From contig CAIJVU010000010.1 of assembly GCA_903824185.1 (NCBI GenBank), positions 1 through 64,000 on the forward strand: a stretch of 64,000 nt of DNA. Direction: 5' to 3'. Positions 26,235 to 35,630 of the stretch are shown one piece after another. The notes beneath the pieces are model-generated. The model saw only the letters and a program-made list of their open reading frames with translations, did no database searches and had not been told where the DNA came from. The number at the start of each line of letters is the position of its first letter. Position 1 is the first letter of the stretch. This DNA comes from an uncultured Hyphomicrobiales bacterium (GTDB lineage: Bacteria; Pseudomonadota; Alphaproteobacteria; Rhizobiales; Beijerinckiaceae). The translations under genes were made by a program, and so were the position numbers.

Positions 26235-27635
26235 TCAACCTTTTATCGTAAGCGCCAACGCGTGAGACAAAGCCGAAAAATCGTCCGCTGTTTCGACGGA
26301 CAGCCAAAAATTCAACACCGCATCCACTGAGCCGCTTGGCAAGGCCCGTAATGCATTGGACCGGAATTTTTCAACAATCATGGCCTCGCTTGCCGGACGG
26401 CTGGCATTGCCCAGCACGTCGGGGCGATAGGCCTCGATCACTCGCCCGTCCTGCAAGGTCACGCTCATGCTGGCTTCAAAGCGCGCGGGGAAAAAATGCG
26501 GTTGCAAGGGCGACCATGTGATCCTTTTCGCCAAATCAAGCACCTCTTGGCGCGGGACTGAAACAAAGGAATCGAGATCAACGCGTCCCTCGATCATTTG
26601 TAACGCGACAATCACCGGCAAGCTCCAACGCACCGCATGGCCTGTTTGCGGATTTTGTTTGAGCGTCCATGGCTCGCACACAATGGCGGCGGTGGGTTCG
26701 GCAATCCGCACATGGATCTGATCGATCAAAGACGCATCATGGATGTGATCCATGACCTCCGCAGCCGCTTCCACAAAGCCATGCAGATAGTGGCAGCTTG
26801 GCACAAGCTTGATCGCCACATCGCGCATATGCCATTGCGTGCCGAAATCCTGCAGCTCTTTTGCAAAGCGCGCCGCCGCATCGCCATCGCGCGTGAAGGC
26901 CAGATACAGACCGCGGCTTCCCTCAATGGCCGTTTCCGGCCCCTGCAATCCGGCACAGGCAAGCGCGGCTGCCACCAGACCCGCATGAGCGGACCAGCCG
27001 GGGTGAAAGGATTTGACCGTTGAGCCATTGCTTAAAAATTCAAACACACCGGAGGCCTGACTCAAGGCAATGCCAATGGCATGCACACAGGCGTCCTCGT
27101 CACCGCCCATCAGATCACAAGCCAGCAAAGCCGAGACCAAAGCCCCCGCCACCGAGGTGATCTGAAAGCCGTGTTTTTGAAATCCACCCTGCCCTGCCAA
27201 ACCAATCCGGATGAGAATTTCATAGGCCTTGATATAGGCGACCACCATCTGAGGCGGACGCGTGCCGGTGCCTTGGGCTGCGGCAAGGGACGCCGCCAGC
27301 AAGACAGCCGATCCATGCACGATGGAGGCGGTATGCGTATCGTCATATTCAAGAGAATGGATCAAGCCACCATTGATCAAAGCGGCATCGGCCATGGAGC
27401 ACTGCCCCATGCCGTTCAGCACATCCGCCGGCCCCTTGTTCTGCCCCACGCCCAGCCCTTGCGCATAGCGCGCATAGGGAACACCCTGATCAAGGGAAGA
27501 GGCGGCCAAACCCACCCCGCAGGCATCAAGACAATGCATCACGCCATGCTGTTTCACGTCCTGCGGAATGGCTTGCGCATCAAGCGCTTTCCATTGCCTG
27601 ACCAAAATCCGCGAAAGCGTGATCGTCTGATCCAT
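26235..27635 (-). CDS. MmgE/PrpD family protein (second copy)
   Basis: 466 residues from ATG 27635, one base after the flavoprotein stop. It shows the MmgE/PrpD fold: LDACGVGLAASSLDQG, the SLEYDDTHTASIVHGSAVLLAASLA helix-rich core with the D-D-T-H motif, FHPGWSAHAGLVAAALA, and a C-terminal domain with VTLQDGRVIEAYRPDVLGN. Known members include 2-methylcitrate dehydratase, cis-aconitate decarboxylase and cyclohexane-epoxide-type enzymes. Here it probably (de)hydrates or decarboxylates an intermediate of the encoded pathway. Confidence 0.88.
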   Translation of the reverse strand: MDQTITLSRILVRQWKALDAQAIPQDVKQHGVMHCLDACGVGLAASSLDQGVPYARYAQGLGVGQNKGPADVLNGMGQCSMADAALINGGLIHSLEYDDTHTASIVHGSAVLLAASLAAAQGTGTRPPQMVVAYIKAYEILIRIGLAGQGGFQKHGFQITSVAGALVSALLACDLMGGDEDACVHAIGIALSQASGVFEFLSNGSTVKSFHPGWSAHAGLVAAALACAGLQGPETAIEGSRGLYLAFTRDGDAAARFAKELQDFGTQWHMRDVAIKLVPSCHYLHGFVEAAAEVMDHIHDASLIDQIHVRIAEPTAAIVCEPWTLKQNPQTGHAVRWSLPVIVALQMIEGRVDLDSFVSVPRQEVLDLAKRITWSPLQPHFFPARFEASMSVTLQDGRVIEAYRPDVLGNASRPASEAMIVEKFRSNALRALPSGSVDAVLNFWLSVETADDFSALSHALALTIKG

Positions 27636-27636
27636 A

Positions 27637-29007
27637 TCAGTTTCCGTTTGTGATTTCTTTTGCAGCCGCACGGCCTGCAAGCCGTCCCAGAGCAATCGCC
27701 GTCAGCAAGCCATTGCCCGATGCATAGCCCAAAGCCCCTTTGCGACCGGAAATACCCGCAGCGGCACCACCGCCTGCAAAGAGATTGGGAACAGGCTGTC
27801 CGTCCAGATTAAGCACGCGCGCATCGCGGTCCACTTTCAACCCGCCTTGGGTATGAAACAAACCGGGCACCACACGGCAGATGTAATAAGGGGCTTGCAA
27901 TGGCGCGAGGCCAAAAACCGTCCGGCCAAATGCATCGGCTGCTTGCCCATGGGCGCTGGCATTATACTGGGTGAGTGTGGTCGCGACCGCTTGTGGATCG
28001 AGTTCAAAAAAACCGGCCAGTGTCGCGAGATCATCCGCCTTTTTCACACCGCCGAAAGAGACGAGTTCCATGAACTCTTCTTCTTGCGATGCGACATCGA
28101 AAATCGATTGATCAAAAATCGCATAGGCAAATTCGCCCTGCTCCAAAACCACCCGCGCATAACCGGAATAGCCAAGGGCCTCATTGCCAAAGCGCTGCCC
28201 ATTCTGACCCAACAAAATGCCGCCCTTTTCAATGGTTGTCCAAGACAACAAACTGCCATGCGGATAAGCCACCGCCGCATAGCCTTGATAGGCCCCCATA
28301 TTGGCAAGGGCCGCGTTTAACTGTCGGCCCCATTTGATGGCATCGCCATGCGAGCCGCGCGCCCCGAAATATTGCGCGCCTGCGATTTCCGGACAAAATT
28401 CTTTGACCAATGCGGGATCGGCAGCAAACCCATTGACCGCGAGAATGACCTTATGCGCCCGCATATCCTCGACGCCCTCGCTTGAGCGGATGCGCGCACC
28501 GACCACCGCGCCGTTCTCGATCAGCAAATCCTCCACCCCATTGCCCACCGCAAGCGGAATATCACGCGCGGCAACGGCTGCGAGAAAATCATCGACCAGA
28601 TCCTGCCCGCGACGGGACACAGGCGCATGCAAGCGCTGCACCGAATGGCCGATATGTTTATAGGCGGTGATCAACACCATACGCGCTTTGACGGTATCGA
28701 TCAGCCATTCAACGGTTTCGGCGGAGACTTCGGCCATGCGCTGGACAAGCGCCAGATCCTCGGTATCGCCTTCGGCAATCTGCATCAGATCGCGCACCAT
28801 GGCCTCAGGAGAATCAACCAGTCCTGCCTCGCGCTGAAAGCGGGAATTGGCGGCGGGCACAGACCCTGTCGACAAAGAGGAATTGCCCCCCGGCCGATCC
28901 TGCTTTTCCACGATGGCAACGCTGGCCCCCTCGTCATGGGCTGCAATGGCTGCAGCCAGTCCGCAAGCGCCCGCCCCGATCACCAGAACATCGATTGCCT
29001 CACTCAT
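27637..29007 (-). CDS. FAD-dependent oxidoreductase, fumarate reductase/tricarballylate dehydrogenase-like
   Basis: 456 residues. N-terminal FAD motif VLVIGAGACGLAAAIAAHDEGASVAIVEKQDRPGGNSSLS, the inner catalytic cap with FGARGSHGDAIKWGRQLNA, and the C-terminal GGLKVDRDARVLN...GQPVPNLFAGGGAAAGISG block, typical of the succinate dehydrogenase/fumarate reductase flavoprotein superfamily. It has no signal peptide or covalent heme motif. It probably oxidises a CH-CH bond or reduces a C=C bond of a dicarboxylate-like compound. Its start overlaps the preceding PrpD stop by 4 bases (ATGA). Confidence 0.9.
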   Translation of the reverse strand: MSEAIDVLVIGAGACGLAAAIAAHDEGASVAIVEKQDRPGGNSSLSTGSVPAANSRFQREAGLVDSPEAMVRDLMQIAEGDTEDLALVQRMAEVSAETVEWLIDTVKARMVLITAYKHIGHSVQRLHAPVSRRGQDLVDDFLAAVAARDIPLAVGNGVEDLLIENGAVVGARIRSSEGVEDMRAHKVILAVNGFAADPALVKEFCPEIAGAQYFGARGSHGDAIKWGRQLNAALANMGAYQGYAAVAYPHGSLLSWTTIEKGGILLGQNGQRFGNEALGYSGYARVVLEQGEFAYAIFDQSIFDVASQEEEFMELVSFGGVKKADDLATLAGFFELDPQAVATTLTQYNASAHGQAADAFGRTVFGLAPLQAPYYICRVVPGLFHTQGGLKVDRDARVLNLDGQPVPNLFAGGGAAAGISGRKGALGYASGNGLLTAIALGRLAGRAAAKEITNGN

Positions 29008-30410
29008 GCCGGAGCCCCCACCATCTTTTCAACCAGATCCCGCCACGCCATGGCATCCAGAGTGTCCGAGCCACTTAAAATAGGCTGCGCATAAGACGCC
29101 ATGGCCGGAAAGACCATGCACGTATTGTCGCTGAATTTTTGCAAAAGCGTTGCTTCATCAAACGGCATATCGGCCCCGCCGCGCGCATTGAGCCGTTCAG
29201 CGGTGTGACGCGTGCCATCGGCCAAGATCCATGTCACACGCGCGGGCCGGTCATTGGGCCATGGGGCCAGAGGCTCATAGGGTTTGAGCACAACGCGTTG
29301 ACGCAAGCGGGCAATATCGGCGCGCTGCAAAGCCTGTGCGGAAAAGGCAGCTTGGCCGCCTGTGGCGAGACAGGCGACAGCGGCAGCGGCATGCGGCATC
29401 GAAAATTGCGCTGCCAACACATTGTCCGGATCAACACCGGTGAGGGTCAGACCGCGCGGATGGGTTTCAACCTCGATGGCTTCAATGGCATGGGATGCGG
29501 CCATGCCCAACCGCTCATGCAAATCCAAGGAGGCTTCCAGCATGGAATGGGCATATTGGCAGCAGGCGAATATTTTGTGATAGCCGTCGCTGATCGCCCA
29601 TAAGTCACCCAAGCCCTGCGTCAACTCTTCGGGTTTGCATGTGGTGTTGAAGCAACCGACATAAACATCATAAGGGGTTTGGGGAATACCGGCGATACCG
29701 TCCTCCGCCCAATCCACGGCACTGAGACCGATCCAGGGACTGGCTGCGGTCCAGGCATTGCGCACCAATGCGCCATCCACCGCATGTTTGTAAGGCCCTG
29801 CAAAACTCATCGAGCAGGCACTGGTCAAAGCCTGCAGGAACAAGGCCGCATCACAACCGCGCACCAGAGCTGCCGCACAGACTGCGCCGATCGTGGCATA
29901 GGCGGCATGCGGATGCACCGTCAGGGCCGGAAAGGGGAAGGCACGCGCAAAGCGTCCGGTGATCTCATAAGAAACCGCCAAGAGGCGCAACAGCGTGCCC
30001 AGCGATAAGGAGCGCACTTCGGCCTCGGCCAGCAAGGTCGGCAAAATATACGCCCCTGCATGGCAAGGGGCCAAGCGATAGCCTTCATCCAATTCACACC
30101 ACGCAGCGGCCATGCCATTGGCGCTGGCCGCATTCAGCACATCGGATTTGGGCGCATGTTTTGTAAAAATAGTGGCTGACTTTTTGGAGGAGCGTTTCGG
30201 GGCGCGCTGCCGCACGGCTTTGACTTGCGGCTCCCCAGAGGCCGCCACCATCGCCCCCAGATCATCCAGCAAAACCATGGCAGAACGTTTGCGGATGGCA
30301 GGGGGTAATTCTTGCTGGCAGGCTTGAACAGCCCATGCACATAAATGCTGCAAGGCCTGCGCGGATTGGTCACGCAGCGACAAGGGCGCTTGATCGGGGT
30401 TCAAAACCAT
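29004..30410 (-). CDS. MmgE/PrpD family protein (first copy)
   Basis: 468 residues from ATG 30410 (MVLNPDQA); ATG 30416 is possible. Family blocks are ANGMAAAWCELDEGYRLAPCHAGAYILPTLLA, FPALTVHPHAAYATIGAVCAAAL, the PYDVYVGCFNTTCKPEEL stretch and CCQYAHSMLEASLDLHERLG. It is clearly different from the second copy at 26235: in place of the D-D-T-H motif it has LDEGYRLAPCHAG. Two distant paralogues in one operon suggest separate steps or a heteromer. It overlaps the preceding LivF gene by 10 bases. Confidence 0.87.
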   Translation of the reverse strand: MVLNPDQAPLSLRDQSAQALQHLCAWAVQACQQELPPAIRKRSAMVLLDDLGAMVAASGEPQVKAVRQRAPKRSSKKSATIFTKHAPKSDVLNAASANGMAAAWCELDEGYRLAPCHAGAYILPTLLAEAEVRSLSLGTLLRLLAVSYEITGRFARAFPFPALTVHPHAAYATIGAVCAAALVRGCDAALFLQALTSACSMSFAGPYKHAVDGALVRNAWTAASPWIGLSAVDWAEDGIAGIPQTPYDVYVGCFNTTCKPEELTQGLGDLWAISDGYHKIFACCQYAHSMLEASLDLHERLGMAASHAIEAIEVETHPRGLTLTGVDPDNVLAAQFSMPHAAAAVACLATGGQAAFSAQALQRADIARLRQRVVLKPYEPLAPWPNDRPARVTWILADGTRHTAERLNARGGADMPFDEATLLQKFSDNTCMVFPAMASYAQPILSGSDTLDAMAWRDLVEKMVGAPA

Positions 30411-31084
30411 TCCCATAAATCTTTCTTGGCTGACAATTCGTCACGACTGCCGTCAAACACAATCTGGCCTGATTTGAGGATGATCGCCCGCTCGACCAGC
30501 TTCAATGTTGCGGGTACATTTTGTTCCACCACCAGAATGCCTGTGCCGAAGCGGCGGTTCACATCGCGCAAGCCATCCATGACATTACGCACAATCACCG
30601 GCGCCAAGCCTGTCGAGGGTTCATCAAGCAGCAGCCATTTGGGCTTGGTCATCAAAGCCATGCCAAGCGCCAGCATTTGTTGCTCGCCACCCGACATCGA
30701 TCCGGCACGCTGGCTGCGGCGCTCTTGCAACACCGGAAAAAGCTGCAACACCTCGGACAAAAAGGCCTCGCCAAACAGCGCACCGGCAATCACCAGATTT
30801 TTTTCAACGCTCAAATTGGGAAACACATTATGGCCTTGCGGCACAAAGGCGATCCCGCGTTTGACGGTGGCAGGCACATCGCCATAAGGCAGCTCTTCGC
30901 CATCCCATGTCAAACGACCGGAGGTTGGGACAACCGCGCCGATGATGGAACGCAAAAGCGTTGTTTTGCCCGCGCCATTATGCCCGAAAATACCGACACA
31001 TTGATGGTCTTGAAGGTCGATGCCAATATCTTTGAGCACCTCAAGAGAACCATAGCCGGCATAAAGATTTTGAATGGATAACAT
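30401..31084 (-). CDS. livF: Branched-chain-type ABC transporter ATP-binding protein LivF
   Basis: 227 residues from ATG 31084; an in-frame TTG at 31099 lies inside livG. The N-terminal LYAGYGSLEVLKDI, Walker A GHNGAGKTTLL, FVPQGHNVFPNLSVEKNL (typical LivF), the signature MSGGEQQMLALGMAL and Walker B LLLDEPSTGLAP are all present. It pairs with LivG in a hydrophobic-amino-acid-transporter (HAAT) family importer. Such importers also carry aromatic acids, amides, urea and dicarboxylates. Confidence 0.94.
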   Translation of the reverse strand: MLSIQNLYAGYGSLEVLKDIGIDLQDHQCVGIFGHNGAGKTTLLRSIIGAVVPTSGRLTWDGEELPYGDVPATVKRGIAFVPQGHNVFPNLSVEKNLVIAGALFGEAFLSEVLQLFPVLQERRSQRAGSMSGGEQQMLALGMALMTKPKWLLLDEPSTGLAPVIVRNVMDGLRDVNRRFGTGILVVEQNVPATLKLVERAIILKSGQIVFDGSRDELSAKKDLWEWF

Positions 31085-31088
31085 GGCG

Positions 31089-31844
31089 TCAGGTTCCAAA
31101 ATATAATTCGGTCAGATGCGGATCGGCGATCAGCTGGTCAACACTTCCACGCGCCAGCACTTTGCCTGCGAACATGAAAACGCCTTCATCACACAAGTCC
31201 TTGATGAAAGCGACATTGTGTTCGACTACACAAATCGCCACACCCGATTCCGCGAGATCACGCACAACCTTTTGAATCAAGGCATAGGTCTGGCCCTCGA
31301 CACCGGCCATCGGTTCATCCAGCAACAGACACCGCGCCTCGTTCATCAAAGCACGCGCAACACCCACCAGTTTCTGCTGGCCATAGGTGATATCCATCAC
31401 AGGGGAATCTTTGATCGCAATCAGGCCTGTGCGTTCCAGAATATATTCGGCGCGTTGCCGCGCTTCACGCTCGCGTTGGGCAATATAAGTGGGGCGCAAG
31501 AACACATCGATCAAGCGATCGGCGCTGTAATCGCGCGGGCCCAACATCAGATTGTCAATGACCGACAATGAAGGGAACAAGCGCAAGGTCTGCCATGTCC
31601 GTGCCAAGCCCAGCCGCGCCCGCTCATGGATCGGCTGCCCTTCCATGGACAGGCCATCAAGGGTGATGGATCCGGCATCGGGCGGCACAACTCCGCAAAT
31701 CAAATTGAACAATGATGTTTTGCCTGCGCCGTTCGGCCCGATCAAACCCAAAACCCCATGCGCTTTGAGATCGAGATCAATCTGATCGGCAACCACAATG
31801 CCGCCGAAGCTTTTACACAAATTGCGAATTTCAAGCACCGCCAT
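31089..31844 (-). CDS. livG: Branched-chain-type ABC transporter ATP-binding protein LivG
   Basis: 251 residues from ATG 31844, overlapping the livM stop by one base. Landmarks: CKSFGGIVVADQIDL, Walker A GPNGAGKTSLFN, LARTWQTLRLFPSLSVIDNLM (LivG), the signature TYGQQKLVGVARAL, a degenerate but recognisable form, Walker B LLLDEPMAGVEG and the H-loop VVEHNVAFIKDLCD. It is the partner of LivF. Confidence 0.94.
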   Translation of the reverse strand: MAVLEIRNLCKSFGGIVVADQIDLDLKAHGVLGLIGPNGAGKTSLFNLICGVVPPDAGSITLDGLSMEGQPIHERARLGLARTWQTLRLFPSLSVIDNLMLGPRDYSADRLIDVFLRPTYIAQREREARQRAEYILERTGLIAIKDSPVMDITYGQQKLVGVARALMNEARCLLLDEPMAGVEGQTYALIQKVVRDLAESGVAICVVEHNVAFIKDLCDEGVFMFAGKVLARGSVDQLIADPHLTELYFGT

Positions 31845-32731
31845 CACGCCCCCCTCTTTTCGGGAGCTTTGCCGGTCCAGATGACAGGCGCCGCAAGCAG
31901 ACCCTGCGGACGCTTAAACATGAAAACCAAAACAAGCCCTGTAAAAATCAATCCTTGCAGCGGCCCCAAGACACTCGGCGGCAAATTGAAAAAGGTGATC
32001 ATTTGCGGCATCAGCTGCAACACCAAAGCACCGATCACCGGCCCCCATGCCGTGCGCAATCCGCCCACCACCACCATGGTCAAAACAGCGGAGGATTGCA
32101 AAAGGCCGAATTGGTCAGGCTCCAGAAACCGGAAATAATGGGCATATAACCCCCCCGCTATACCGGCAATGCCCGAGCCGATACCAAACACCGAGACTTT
32201 GACCCAAATGGCATTGCGGCCCAGCATGGAAAACGCCAGCTCGTCATCGCGCATGGCGGCCATCATGCGACCATAAGGCCCCTGTGTCAGCCATTTGATA
32301 AAGAGCACTGTCAGGCCTGCCAGAACCAGCACCAAGACCACATAGCTTTCGCGGCCATAATCGCGAATGAGAAAGGAGGGAATATTGGTCAAACCACCCG
32401 CGCCGCCGATCTCGTGAATATGTTTGGCCAGCTCGATCAGCCCCAATTGAAAACCGATACTGGCAATCAAAAGATAATCCCCCGACACCCGCAAGGCCGG
32501 AACCGCCACAAGCGCTGACGCGACAAAAGCCACCACACCGCCGCTCAGCATAGCCAATGGAATGGGCATGATATTGTGTTTGGCGAGCATCGCGGACACA
32601 TAGGCGCCGATGGCATAAAAAATCGGATGGGCAATGGAGATCAATCCGCAATGCCCGATCACCAGATCAAAGCTTGAAGCCAAGATGATGAATAATCCGA
32701 TGAGAATAAGGATCGAATAGAGATAATCCAT
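31844..32731 (-). CDS. livM: Branched-chain-type ABC transporter permease LivM
   Basis: 295 residues from ATG 32731, 2 bases past the livH stop. It is a polytopic membrane protein with eight or more hydrophobic segments. SFDLVIGHCGLISIAHPIFYAIGAYVSAML is the conserved LivM N-terminal region, and RDDELAFSMLGRNAIWVKVSVFGIGSGIAGIAGGLYAH is the ATPase-contact loop. Confidence 0.93.
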   Translation of the reverse strand: MDYLYSILILIGLFIILASSFDLVIGHCGLISIAHPIFYAIGAYVSAMLAKHNIMPIPLAMLSGGVVAFVASALVAVPALRVSGDYLLIASIGFQLGLIELAKHIHEIGGAGGLTNIPSFLIRDYGRESYVVLVLVLAGLTVLFIKWLTQGPYGRMMAAMRDDELAFSMLGRNAIWVKVSVFGIGSGIAGIAGGLYAHYFRFLEPDQFGLLQSSAVLTMVVVGGLRTAWGPVIGALVLQLMPQMITFFNLPPSVLGPLQGLIFTGLVLVFMFKRPQGLLAAPVIWTGKAPEKRGA

Positions 32732-32733
32732 GA

Positions 32734-33672
32734 TCAACCCTCCTGCTTCGTGACGAGCGCATCAGGGGCGCGGATGGTTCGTTTGAGTTTGTTGGCGCGC
32801 TCGGGCAAGCGAAAGCCGCGCGGAAACAACACAATGGCGAAAAACAAAAAGGCATATAACAAAAAGCCCTGCCAAGCCGAAGGGATGAACAGGATCGAAC
32901 TATTTTGCACAATACCCAGAATGATCGCCGCCACGGCAGCCCCCCAGATATTGCCAATGCCGCCCAAAATGGTTGAAGCCACCGCAAACAACATCAATTC
33001 GGTTGCCGCCGCCGCTTGCACCTGCGCGCGCGATCCGTAAAGGAACATGCCAATCGCCACAATCACACCGGCCATCAGCATGGATATCATCAAGACCTTG
33101 TTTTTCTGGATGCCGTAAAGCTCGGCCAGATCGGCATTATCGGCCACCGCCAGCATGAATTGACCATAGCGCGTAAAGCGCAAAAAGACCCATAAGGCGA
33201 TCAGCACAACAAGCGTGGCCGCAATGGCTGGCACATCCCAAGCGCTGACCGCAATCCCGCCCACCAAAGTGACGGGCCAGAACATCGACGCAAAAATGGT
33301 TGTCGGCCATGTCCCGAACACAAGCATGATCGCATAAGAGATAAATTGCGAGACGATCAGCGTGAAAATAAACACAAACATCGGTGAGGCTTTTCGCTGC
33401 CGCAACACCGCAAAACCAAAATACTCAAGGATGAAACTCATCAGCAAGGCACCGGCGATGCCTGCAAGCAATCCGGCAAACCCCGGCCATTCCAGCAAGC
33501 GCACCGCCACATAGGCCGCATAAAAGCCGCAGGTCATCACACCGGCCTGCGCGAAATTGAAAACCTTGTTCACTTTCAGAACAAGCGCAAAGGCAACAGC
33601 GAATAAAACAAAATAACTGGATGTGGCGAAGGATGTCCACAAAATCTGGCTAACCACCGCGACATCAAACAT
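32734..33672 (-). CDS. livH: Branched-chain-type ABC transporter permease LivH
   Basis: 312 residues, ATG 33672 after GAGGAGCG. It has about eight membrane helices. SSYFVLFAVAFALVLKVNKVFNFAQAGVMTCGFYAAY is the LivH start, and the loop RYGQFMLAVADNADLAELYGIQKNKVLMISM precedes the last helices. It forms the membrane channel with LivM. It is separated from the binding-protein gene by a strong hairpin with a T-run. Confidence 0.93.
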   Translation of the reverse strand: MFDVAVVSQILWTSFATSSYFVLFAVAFALVLKVNKVFNFAQAGVMTCGFYAAYVAVRLLEWPGFAGLLAGIAGALLMSFILEYFGFAVLRQRKASPMFVFIFTLIVSQFISYAIMLVFGTWPTTIFASMFWPVTLVGGIAVSAWDVPAIAATLVVLIALWVFLRFTRYGQFMLAVADNADLAELYGIQKNKVLMISMLMAGVIVAIGMFLYGSRAQVQAAAATELMLFAVASTILGGIGNIWGAAVAAIILGIVQNSSILFIPSAWQGFLLYAFLFFAIVLFPRGFRLPERANKLKRTIRAPDALVTKQEG

Positions 33673-33687
33673 CTCATTCGCTCCTCA

Positions 33688-33719
33688 TAAAAAAGGAAGG
33701 GAGACAGTCTCCCTTCCTT
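33688..33719 (-). terminator. Intrinsic (partial) terminator between the binding protein and livH
   Basis: Complementary 13-base arms (AAGGAAGGGAGAC and GTCTCCCTTCCTT) at 33693-33719 are followed on the minus strand by six T. It lies inside the operon, so incomplete termination would give more binding protein than permease. Confidence 0.8.
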
Positions 33720-33731
33720 CAACGCACGGGG

Positions 33732-34883
33732 TTATTGGCCGACAACAGCCTTTTTGGTCCATTTGCCGTTTTTCACTTCGACAAGATAAACCGGCTTGTT
33801 GACGGTATGGTCTTCGGCGAAGGTGACTTTTCCTGTCAAAGGCAGATCAAAGGTTTTGATCGCCAGCATTTCCTTGCGGAAATTTTCACCCGTCGGCGCA
33901 ATGCCTTTTTTGTCGAGCGCGGTAAAGACAGCGGCCACCAAAGCAGGGGTATCATAGAGATATTGGGTGTAAGGCAAGCCATTGGGTGCACGACCCACTT
34001 CTTTCACCCAACGATCAACATAGTCTTTGACGAGTGGTGAATCTTCGACGCCCGGTGCAAGCGATGTGGCAATCACATTTTCAGCTGCCGCACCCAATTG
34101 TTCGATCAGCTTCTGATTGTAAATACCGGAATAGGAGGTGATCGGAACCGTGATCCCGAGCTGGCGGGCTTGCGCAATCACCTGCGGCGATTCAGCAACC
34201 AGACCCTGCAAATGGATGATGTCCGGATTGGCCGCACGAATTTTCAGCAAGGGGCCTGTGAAGTCTGTGGCCTTTTGGTCATAGGCTTCATAAGCAACAA
34301 CCTCGCCGCCCGCCTTTTTGAAAGTGTCACGATAGACCGTGGCCGAGCCCAGACCTGTTTCATTGTTGATGAACAAAACAGCGGCTTTTTTCTTGCCCAT
34401 TTCCTTGGCCGAATAGCCTGCTACGGCGCGGATATCCACGTCAGCCAGCGGAAAGGTCGTATAGACATAATCACCAAGCTGGCTGATATCGGGGGAATTG
34501 GCACCCACCGACAATTCAACCACTTTATTGTCATTGGCGATGGGAGCCACGGCTTTCACCACGCCCGACCATGCTGTGACAAACACCGCCACTTTATCGA
34601 CGCTGATCATGCGGTTGACCGATTGGATGCCCACTTGCGGATCGGCTTGCGTATCCATGACGATCATTTCGAGCGGCTTGCCGTTGATGCCGCCTTTTTT
34701 ATTGATCTCTTCAACCGCCCATTGGGCTGCTTTCACCTGATCATTGCCATAGGTGGCCTGTCCGCCGGTCAAAGGCATGGCCATGCCGAATTTATAGCTG
34801 GTTTGCTGTGCCAAGGCACTGCCTGCCAGCAGAGTGGCGAGCACCAAGGCTGCGCCGCTTTTCAAAGTCCAATGTGCTTTCAT
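33732..34883 (-). CDS. ABC transporter substrate-binding protein, LivK-like (HAAT family)
   Basis: 383 residues with a Sec signal peptide, MKAHWTLKSGAALVLATLLAG, cleaved near ALAQQ. The mature protein is the type I periplasmic-binding fold: YKFGMAMPLTGGQATYGNDQVKAAQWAVEEIN, VDKVAVFVTAWSGVVKAVAPI and AAVLFINNETGLG. LivK-type receptors bind branched-chain amino acids but also amides, aromatic acids and urea. The lack of nearby amino-acid genes and the hydrolases in the operon point to a catabolic substrate. Confidence 0.92.
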   Translation of the reverse strand: MKAHWTLKSGAALVLATLLAGSALAQQTSYKFGMAMPLTGGQATYGNDQVKAAQWAVEEINKKGGINGKPLEMIVMDTQADPQVGIQSVNRMISVDKVAVFVTAWSGVVKAVAPIANDNKVVELSVGANSPDISQLGDYVYTTFPLADVDIRAVAGYSAKEMGKKKAAVLFINNETGLGSATVYRDTFKKAGGEVVAYEAYDQKATDFTGPLLKIRAANPDIIHLQGLVAESPQVIAQARQLGITVPITSYSGIYNQKLIEQLGAAAENVIATSLAPGVEDSPLVKDYVDRWVKEVGRAPNGLPYTQYLYDTPALVAAVFTALDKKGIAPTGENFRKEMLAIKTFDLPLTGKVTFAEDHTVNKPVYLVEVKNGKWTKKAVVGQ

Positions 34884-34920
34884 GTTATTCCCCTCTTCTC
34901 AACCAAAACAAGGATGCGTT

Positions 34921-35619
34921 TCACTCAGTTATTTTTGCAGGTATGGTCTCAAGTTGTTTGATGACATCATCGGTTGTCATCACATCGGCATATTTCTCGG
35001 CCATGTCGAACAAGTTCACGGCATGCGAGACCTGTGAACGATCATACACCGCATCTTGCGGCACAATCGCCCGAAAATTATAGGCAAAACCATCCACCAC
35101 TGTGCCACGCACACAGCCCGACGTGCTGCATCCCGTGACCACCAGCGTATCAGCTTGCACGTTAATCAGATAAGATGCCAGCGGCGTACCAAAAAAAGCG
35201 CTGGGATGTTTTTTCGGCAATAAAATATCGCTGTCATGCGGCGCGATCGGATCCACAAAATCATAGCCCCTGCTCGCCACGCCCATGATGCTGGGGACTT
35301 TATCGGACAAACGCCCCGCATCAAATCCCTGCTTGGGCGAGACATAGGGATAAAGCACCGGCCAGCCATTGGCGCGAAACACCGTCAGCAATTTGGCGAT
35401 ATTGCCCACCGCATCCCATGCGACTTCCCCGCAAGAGGTCGGAAACTCTTTGATGGCTTCCCAAAAAGGCATCGGCTTGGTGCCGACCGTGCGATATTGC
35501 ACATCGATAATCAACAAAGCCGGACGCTTGCCAAAGCCTGTCGGGCGGCCAAAACCAACCGCACGATAGGCCCGTTGCTCCTCTTCCGGAATATAGGCAT
35601 CCCAGGGTCGTGTCCCCAT
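34921..35619 (-). CDS. Isochorismatase-family cysteine hydrolase (N-carbamoylsarcosine amidase/maleamate hydrolase-like)
   Basis: 232 residues from ATG 35619 after GGGAG. The Asp-Lys-Cys triad of the family is visible: Asp in ALLIIDVQYRTVG, Lys in ILLPKKHPSAFFGT and the nucleophile Cys in VVTGCSTSGCVRGTVVDGF. The SGCVRGT sequence is typical of amidases such as N-carbamoylsarcosine amidase and maleamate amidohydrolase rather than true isochorismatases. It probably releases ammonia from a linear amide or carbamoyl compound. It lies 11 bases after the lyase gene. Confidence 0.9.
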   Translation of the reverse strand: MGTRPWDAYIPEEEQRAYRAVGFGRPTGFGKRPALLIIDVQYRTVGTKPMPFWEAIKEFPTSCGEVAWDAVGNIAKLLTVFRANGWPVLYPYVSPKQGFDAGRLSDKVPSIMGVASRGYDFVDPIAPHDSDILLPKKHPSAFFGTPLASYLINVQADTLVVTGCSTSGCVRGTVVDGFAYNFRAIVPQDAVYDRSQVSHAVNLFDMAEKYADVMTTDDVIKQLETIPAKITE

Positions 35620-35630
35620 TTTTTTGCTCC

